From: Chloroflexota bacterium
GTDB taxonomy: Bacteria > Chloroflexota > Anaerolineae > Anaerolineales > Anaerolineaceae
Assembly (NCBI GenBank): GCA_023434145.1
Contig: JAEYTI010000058.1
Coordinates: 1 to 17,455, forward strand
Direction of reading: 5' to 3'
DNA: 17,455 nt
Positions within the stretch are counted from its first letter, which is position 1, and each line of letters starts with the position of its first letter. The translations under genes and the position numbers were made by a program. A model generated the notes under the pieces. It had not been told where the DNA came from and did not search any database. It worked only from the letters and a program-made list of their open reading frames with translations. Below are positions 13,409 through 17,455 of this stretch, piece by piece.

Positions 13409-14359
13409 ATGGAACATGTGAATACCATCGGTAGTTTTCTGCGGCTGACACGTCCACTGTTTCTCTTTGGCGGAGCTAATCTATACGCAATTGGCGTTTT
13501 TATTGCCCTTGCAGATGGTTACCGGATCGATATTTTGCACCTGTTAGCGGGGCAAGCAATGGTCACGGCCATCCAATTGATGACACATTACGCCAACGAG
13601 TATTACGATCAGGCCTCCGACCGGCTGAATACGGAGCGCACCTGGTTCTCGGGTGGCAGCGGAGTACTTGTGGATGGTGAAATCTCACCAAAAGCTGCGC
13701 TCAATGCCTCCATTGCCTGTGCATTGGCCGGCTTTGTGGTCATTCTCTACGGCTTCACCTGGAGCTTGCCCTTCGCTGTGCTGGGGTTGGTGAGCATGGC
13801 CCTGGCATGGTCCTATTCCGGGCCGCCGCTGCGGTTGGTGGCGCGAGGCGTAGGTGAGCTGGTAGCATCCATTGTGGTCGCCGGGCTGGTGCCGATGGTT
13901 GGTTACATCTCTCTCTCGGGCGGCGCGCTTAGTGGTGACGTGCTTGCCACCGCCCTGCCCCTTATGATGATCCATTTCGCTATGCTGATTGCCTTTGCTG
14001 TTCCTGATGTACACGCGGACGCTGCCGTTGGCAAATGGACCGCAGTAGTGCGCTTGGGCGCTGCGCGCACCGTAATCGTACACAATCTGCTTCTCCTGGC
14101 AGCGTTCTGTGTTATTCTTTTATGGATTGCGCGCGAACGCCCGGGAGTACAGTGGTTGTGGCTAGCGGTTCCACTAGCGGTGTGGCAGTGCGTGGCAATC
14201 ATCAACGCACTTCGCGAAAGGTACGCGCACGATCGATCGAGCCACTACCGCCAGCTGACAATGGGCGCGGTTGGTTTGTTCGCCTTTACTGCCTTTTTGT
14301 GGCTGGCGGGGTATGCAGCGCCGCTGCTTGCGCAAGTGCTGGCGCACTCTGGGGGATAG
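13409..14359 (+). CDS. UbiA-family prenyltransferase (MenA-like)
   Basis: A 316-residue integral membrane prenyltransferase with about eight or nine hydrophobic segments. It carries the two Asp-rich motifs that bind Mg-prenyl diphosphate: NEYYDQASD (63-71, N-x3-D-x3-D) and DVHAD (200-204). YSGPPLRLVARGVGEL (136-151) resembles the MenA region. MenA attaches a polyprenyl chain to 1,4-dihydroxy-2-naphthoate in menaquinone synthesis, but other UbiA members make different prenylated lipids and no other quinone genes are nearby. ATG 13409 has no visible Shine-Dalgarno sequence, so the start is less certain or the message is leaderless. The OsmC gene follows after 35 bases. Confidence 0.88.
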   Translation: MEHVNTIGSFLRLTRPLFLFGGANLYAIGVFIALADGYRIDILHLLAGQAMVTAIQLMTHYANEYYDQASDRLNTERTWFSGGSGVLVDGEISPKAALNASIACALAGFVVILYGFTWSLPFAVLGLVSMALAWSYSGPPLRLVARGVGELVASIVVAGLVPMVGYISLSGGALSGDVLATALPLMMIHFAMLIAFAVPDVHADAAVGKWTAVVRLGAARTVIVHNLLLLAAFCVILLWIARERPGVQWLWLAVPLAVWQCVAIINALRERYAHDRSSHYRQLTMGAVGLFAFTAFLWLAGYAAPLLAQVLAHSGG

Positions 14360-14394
14360 AGAATTTTTGTGTACGCTAACAGAGGAGAAAATTC

Positions 14395-14817
14395 ATGGCC
14401 GTTTTCGCTCGCAGCCTGAAAAACTATCAGGTCGAAATCACTGCGGGGAACCACACGTTCCTATCGGATGAACCATTAGGGGTTGGCGATGATACCGGGC
14501 CGGATCCGTTTAACCTGGTGCTCGCGGGGCTTGCATCCTGCACCATCATCACTGTGCAAATGTATGCGCAGCGAAAACAGTGGCCGCTGGAAAGCGTAAC
14601 CGCTCAAATGGGCTTGCGCAGCGAAGAGATCATCGCGCCAGACGGTAACAAGACCCGCACCAGCGTGATCGATATGCGGCTGCGCTTCTCAGGGCCGCTG
14701 ACTATGGAACAGCATCAGCGGCTCGAAGAGATCGCAAATCGCTGTCCTGTCCACCGCATGTTGACCGGCGAGATCGCCGTTCGCTCTACTGTGGACGCGC
14801 AAGAAACCTGGCAGTAA
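14395..14817 (+). CDS. OsmC/Ohr-family protein
   Basis: A 140-residue OsmC-like protein. This family includes thiol-dependent peroxidases that reduce organic hydroperoxides in the cytoplasm as homodimers. The two redox cysteines are present: Cys49 in LVLAGLASCTIITVQMYAQR (41-60) and Cys117 in IANRCPVHRML (113-123). GPDPFNLVLAGLASC is the usual motif preceding the first cysteine helix. GAGGAG (14382-14387) lies 7 bases before ATG 14395. Probably co-transcribed with the prenyltransferase. Some OsmC-like proteins have other thiol chemistry, so a peroxidase role is an inference. Confidence 0.92.
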   Translation: MAVFARSLKNYQVEITAGNHTFLSDEPLGVGDDTGPDPFNLVLAGLASCTIITVQMYAQRKQWPLESVTAQMGLRSEEIIAPDGNKTRTSVIDMRLRFSGPLTMEQHQRLEEIANRCPVHRMLTGEIAVRSTVDAQETWQ

Positions 14818-14825
14818 GGAAAAAT

Positions 14826-14876
14826 TTTTGAGTTTGTTGTATATGCGACGTAGTCGCATATACAACAAACTCAAAA
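14826..14876. repeat. 24-bp perfect hairpin directly after the OsmC-like gene
   Basis: Arms 14826-14849 and 14853-14876 are perfectly complementary around the loop GTA; the tip reads GCGACGTAGTCGC. It starts 8 bases after the stop codon. The foot of the stem is a T-tract paired with an A-tract, and no U-tract follows. It is the same kind of object as the palindromes at 1370-1439, 4304-4351 and 16649-16725. Confidence 0.85.
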
Positions 14877-14907
14877 CAAGGGTAGTGTCCAGAGCTTCTA
14901 ACTGGCA

Positions 14908-14947
14908 GCAAAAGGGACCGCGCGAGAAATTGCGCGGTCCCTTTTGC
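14908..14947. terminator. Bidirectional intrinsic terminator
   Basis: A 16-bp perfect stem (14908-14923 with 14932-14947) has a GC-rich core GGGACCGCGC/GCGCGGTCCC, an 8-base loop, A's before the core and TTTT after it. A classical terminator readable from both strands; on the plus strand it would end the prenyltransferase-OsmC transcript and insulate the ABC operon. Confidence 0.75.
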
Positions 14948-15109
14948 GTATGCCGGGCTGTAGTGAAAAGTCATGTGGGCGGTATGTCTTTCGACCTAAC
15001 CTGCATTCGATCCATCCGCACCGCGAAAATCCATCCTTTGCGACTGCCATCCAGAGAGCCACCTGGGTATGATCGGACTATCGAACAACAAGAAGTTGGA
15101 GGTTGTAGG

Positions 15110-15898
15110 ATGGAACAAACAATGATTCAAATTGAAAACGTACACGCCACCTATGGTCGCGGCGCGCGCGCGGTGCATGCGCTGCGCGATGTGAATCTTA
15201 ACGTACAGGCCGGCGAGATTTTTGGACTGTTGGGGCCGAACGGCGCGGGAAAAACCACCCTGCTGGCCTGCCTGGAAGGGCTGCACCGGCCCGAACGAGG
15301 AGGGATCATGGTCAATGGGCTGGATGTCACCCGTGAACCGGACAGGGTCAAGCGCCAGTTGGGTATTCAACTCCAGCGCACTGCGCTGATGGACGACCTG
15401 ACCGCCGGCGAACTGATGCAAGCCTACGCGGCGATGTATGAAATCTATCCAGGCAAAGCCGAGATCCGGGCGCGCCTGGCCCAGTTTGGGCTGGCCGAGC
15501 AGATGCGCGTCTTCCCGCGGCGCATGTCGGGCGGGCAGCAGCAGCGCCTGGCGCTGGCCCTGGCCCTGGTCAATGATCCGGCTGTGGTATTGCTGGATGA
15601 GCCCACCGGCGTGCTTGACCCACGCTCGCGGCGCTCGGTATGGGAGCTCATCCGCCGCATGCACGCCGAAGGCCGCACCGTGATCCTCACCACGCATTCA
15701 ATGGAAGAAGCCGAAGCACTGTGCGAGCGTGTGGCAATTATGAACCACGGGCAAATCATCGCCTGTGATACCCCCACCCAATTGATCACCAACCTGAACG
15801 GGCAGCCGGTCGAGAGCAGAACCCAAGACCGGGCAGCCAACCTGGAAGATGTATTCCTGAGCCTGACCGGCCAGGCCTTGACCGAGGAGATACTATGA
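15110..15898 (+). CDS. ABC transporter ATP-binding protein (ABC-2 / DrrA-like exporter)
   Basis: A 262-residue ATPase that powers the permease encoded next to it. Walker A GPNGAGKT (42-49), Q-loop GIQLQ (85-89), signature MSGGQ (139-143), Walker B VVLLDEP (159-165), D-loop and switch histidine His196 in TTHSMEEAE are all present. It is shorter than DrrA, with only a brief C-terminal tail (about residues 220-262). The open frame extends upstream to 14828 through hairpin DNA, but ATG 15110 has GGAGG 7 bases before it and begins the domain normally. The stop overlaps the permease start (ATGA at 15895-15898). Neighbouring genes suggest a drug or peptide exporter under two-component control. Confidence 0.96.
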   Translation: MEQTMIQIENVHATYGRGARAVHALRDVNLNVQAGEIFGLLGPNGAGKTTLLACLEGLHRPERGGIMVNGLDVTREPDRVKRQLGIQLQRTALMDDLTAGELMQAYAAMYEIYPGKAEIRARLAQFGLAEQMRVFPRRMSGGQQQRLALALALVNDPAVVLLDEPTGVLDPRSRRSVWELIRRMHAEGRTVILTTHSMEEAEALCERVAIMNHGQIIACDTPTQLITNLNGQPVESRTQDRAANLEDVFLSLTGQALTEEIL

Positions 15899-16644
15899 GA
15901 CGCTATTGGATTTTGACCCTGGCGCTGGCGCGCATGCACCTGCGCAACCGCATGACCCTGTTCTGGAACCTGGTCTTTCCAGTCTTTCTGCTGGGGGTCT
16001 ATTCGCTGATCTTCAGCAGGCAAGATGTGGACGGAATCAACTATATGGCCTGGGTGCTTCCAGGGGTGCTGGTGCTGAATATCTTATCCTTTGGGCTGAT
16101 GAGCAGTTCGAGTACGATGGTTGAAATGCGCGAACGCGGCGTGCTGCGCCGTCTGCAAGCCACGCCGGTACCGGCCCTCAGCCTGGTGAGCGCCTACCTG
16201 AGCGTAAACGTCTTCATCTGCCTGATGCAGTCGGCGCTGATTGTAGCGGCTGGCGTGCTGGTGCTCGGCGTCCGCCTGGAGCCGATTGACCTGCTGCGCA
16301 GCCTGCCGATGATTCTGCTGGCAATCTTGATGAGTGTTGGCATGGGCCAAATTGTGAGCGGGGTGGCTGTGAAAGCCGGTATCGCCGTGGCGCTGGGCCA
16401 GCTCTTTTATTTCAGCCAGATGTTCATTACCGATATGGTCATGCCCCTGGAGATGCTGCCCGCATGGCTGCAAGCGGCGGTTGTCTATCTACCCGGGTAC
16501 AGCATGGTTCAGCTCGTGCGCCCACCGTTGATTATGGGCGCCTGGTCGCCGCAGATTGGGCTCTACCTGGCGCTGGCCCTGGGATACACCCTGGTGGCCG
16601 GACTGCTCGCGGCGGCCCTCTTCCGCTGGGCGCCAAAAGAATAA
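15895..16644 (+). CDS. ABC-2 family permease
   Basis: A 249-residue membrane protein with six predicted transmembrane helices, the usual ABC-2 (DrrB-like) topology and length. Family features include the amphipathic N-terminal segment MRRYWILTLALARMHLRNRM, the first helix NLVFPVFLLGVYSLIF, and the cytoplasmic coupling segment EMRERGVLRRLQATPVP (about 77-93). The late segment MPLEMLPAWLQAAVVYLPGY (about 183-202) precedes the last helix. Translation is coupled to the ATPase by a 4-base overlap. It would export a small molecule, lipid or peptide; the substrate is not identifiable. Confidence 0.94.
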   Translation: MRRYWILTLALARMHLRNRMTLFWNLVFPVFLLGVYSLIFSRQDVDGINYMAWVLPGVLVLNILSFGLMSSSSTMVEMRERGVLRRLQATPVPALSLVSAYLSVNVFICLMQSALIVAAGVLVLGVRLEPIDLLRSLPMILLAILMSVGMGQIVSGVAVKAGIAVALGQLFYFSQMFITDMVMPLEMLPAWLQAAVVYLPGYSMVQLVRPPLIMGAWSPQIGLYLALALGYTLVAGLLAAALFRWAPKE

Positions 16645-16648
16645 AAAG

Positions 16649-16725
16649 TTGGTTTTTGTGGTGTTTGATTGTTTTTTTTTGGAGCTATGCTCCAAAAATA
16701 ATCAATCAAACACCACAAAATCCAA
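16649..16725. repeat. Long near-perfect hairpin after the permease gene
   Basis: Arms of 37 bases (16649-16685 and 16689-16725) pair around the loop TAT with only three T-T mismatches; the tip is GGAGCTATGCTCC. It starts 4 bases after the permease stop. The left arm holds a run of ten T, so RNA polymerase meets a U-tract before the tip rather than after it. The right foot abuts the IS66-like terminal repeat at 16726. Confidence 0.82.
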
Positions 16726-16738
16726 GCTGAACAGTTAC
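16726..16738 (+). mobile_element. Solitary terminal repeat matching the MITE-like element
   Basis: GCTGAACAGTTAC differs at one base of 13 from the right end of the element at 4126-4299 (GCTGAGCAGTTAC). The next base is G in both places. No partner end or 8-bp duplication was found upstream, so it is either a decayed element, a solo end, or an element whose left half was replaced by the hairpin at 16649-16725. Confidence 0.55.
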
Positions 16739-16747
16739 GGGAATTCA

Positions 16748-16782
16748 GCGGATGGCTGGGTGCGGAGCACCCAACCATCCGC
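16748..16782. repeat. 16-bp hairpin with GGA loop upstream of the sensor kinase
   Basis: Arms 16748-16763 and 16767-16782 pair with one C-A mismatch (16756/16774) around the loop GGA. The tip GCGGAGC also closes the hairpin at 4249-4263 inside the MITE-like element. It lies just upstream of the candidate promoter of the next gene and could end readthrough from the exporter operon, though no U-tract follows immediately. Confidence 0.65.
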
Positions 16783-16795
16783 CCCGGTTTTGTTG

Positions 16796-16801
16796 TATGA
16801 T
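16796..16801 (+). promoter_or_regulatory. Possible -10 box TATGAT for the sensor kinase gene
   Basis: TATGAT is followed 11 bases later by ATG 16813 and 32 bases later by ATG 16834. The position is right for a promoter, but the -35 region falls in the hairpin arm and does not resemble TTGACA. Confidence 0.3.
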
Positions 16802-16833
16802 AAGGTTCGTTGATGGGGAAAAGCGAGGAGACG

Positions 16834-17455
16834 ATGGCGAAGAATGCGGGCGGTCATCTGCCCATGCCGTTCAAATATTTCAGGCTGTTTATGTTGTTCT
16901 GGCACATTCTCTACCTGGGGGCGCTGACTGGGATGCTGGCGCTGGTCCTGGCCCAGGACCCCGCCCCGTGGCGCTGGCGGAACGCGCTGCTGGCAGCCTG
17001 TGTTTTGGGTCAGGTGGCATTATACGTGGGGCTGGTAATGTACCACCGTGCCTGGCCGCTGCCTGGCTGGCGGGCAATCGGATATTTTGGCGGGAGCCTG
17101 CTGCTTTGGGTGGTCGAGACGCAAATTGAACCCCGCTTCGCCTTTGCCGGCTGGATGAATGCTGGCCAGATGTTTGGTATGCTGCAGCCCTGGTTTGCTA
17201 TCCCAGGCGCAACGCTGGTAATCTTCACCTTTTATGCCGGGACCCGCAACTGGGATTTGACTGCCTTTTCTGTCGGGGAGATCATCGGCTGGCTAGGGAT
17301 GCTCATCGTCGTAATCGCCGTCCCATCGCTGTATATCTACAGCCTGTTCCGCGCCAGTGTCTCGCGCGCCTTTCTGATCGATGAACTGCAGGAGGCCAAG
17401 CGCGCGCTAGAGGAATCGCGGCGCAACGAGATCGAGCTGGCCGCGCTGCGCGAGC
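16834..17455 (+). CDS. Membrane sensor histidine kinase, N-terminal part (3' end outside window)
   Basis: 207 residues are visible. Five hydrophobic segments can be seen: about residues 17-42, 50-75, a short one near 83-100, 118-138 and 150-175. A charged coiled coil follows (FLIDELQEAKRALEESRRNEIELAALRE). This is how NarL-partner (HisKA_3, LiaS/DesK-like) kinases begin, and the phosphoacceptor motif would be expected just beyond the window. The position after an ABC-2 exporter fits a kinase that senses the exporter's substrate or envelope stress. ATG 16834 is chosen for the GAGGAG at 16825-16830; the in-frame ATG 16813 is an alternative. The kinase identity is inferred because no catalytic domain is in view. 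Confidence 0.7.
   Translation, partial: MAKNAGGHLPMPFKYFRLFMLFWHILYLGALTGMLALVLAQDPAPWRWRNALLAACVLGQVALYVGLVMYHRAWPLPGWRAIGYFGGSLLLWVVETQIEPRFAFAGWMNAGQMFGMLQPWFAIPGATLVIFTFYAGTRNWDLTAFSVGEIIGWLGMLIVVIAVPSLYIYSLFRASVSRAFLIDELQEAKRALEESRRNEIELAALRE

Noticed and set aside
14899..14910. Possible third copy of the MITE end (TAACTGGCAGC near the bidirectional terminator)
   Set aside because: It needs a gap and several mismatches to align, and no matching opposite end or target duplication was found.
14828..15109. Upstream extension of the ABC ATPase frame
   Set aside because: It would translate a perfect hairpin and a terminator. ATG 15110 has a GGAGG at ideal spacing.
16752..17129. 125-codon open frame overlapping the sensor kinase start
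   Set aside because: It is a different frame from the hydrophobic, coiled-coil kinase frame, begins inside a hairpin arm and has no family features.

Overview
This window looks like a chromosomal segment of a bacterium with roughly 55-60% G+C, most likely a member of the Chloroflexota (Anaerolineae-like). This is an inference from gene content and style: an asp23-nusB pair, a stand-alone GyrA C-terminal propeller protein, a P1-family aminopeptidase, LysM and multidomain lipoprotein surface proteins, and a leaderless TATAAT promoter. No rRNA, tRNA, CRISPR array, phage or plasmid gene was seen.

Layout. Positions 1-1366 hold the 3' part of a GlcD-type FAD-linked oxidase. It converges on a PfkB-family sugar-phosphate kinase (1451-2383, minus). 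A divergent promoter region (2384-2599) separates this kinase from a plus-strand pair: an NTF2/SnoaL-like small protein and a DmpA-type peptidase (2600-4113). A long minus-strand series runs from 12028 down to 4380: GyrA-CTD-like propeller, LarA homologue, Asp23 protein, NusB, large multidomain lipoprotein, ATP-type PEP carboxykinase. Next come a GNAT acetyltransferase (plus), a two-LysM secreted protein (minus), a UbiA prenyltransferase and an OsmC-like protein (plus). The window ends with an ABC-2 exporter (ATPase and permease) followed by the N-terminal part of a membrane sensor kinase, an arrangement typical of a regulated drug or peptide exporter.

The gene content is mostly housekeeping and central metabolism: PEP carboxykinase (gluconeogenesis), sugar-phosphate kinase, 2-hydroxyacid oxidation and racemisation, transcription antitermination. 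The unusual part is between the genes. Four long, nearly perfect palindromes with unrelated sequences (24-37 bp arms, 0-3 base loops, no 3' U-tract) start 3-8 bases after the stop codons of plus-strand genes; for one of them that spacing holds only after a later insertion is removed. Two further 26-bp hairpins lie in the presumed leader of the NTF2-like/peptidase pair.

The later insertion is a 174-bp MITE-like element (4126-4299). It has imperfect 14-bp terminal inverted repeats and a perfect 8-bp target duplication, and it landed at the foot of one of the palindromes. A solitary copy of the same terminal repeat lies at 16726-16738, directly after another palindrome.
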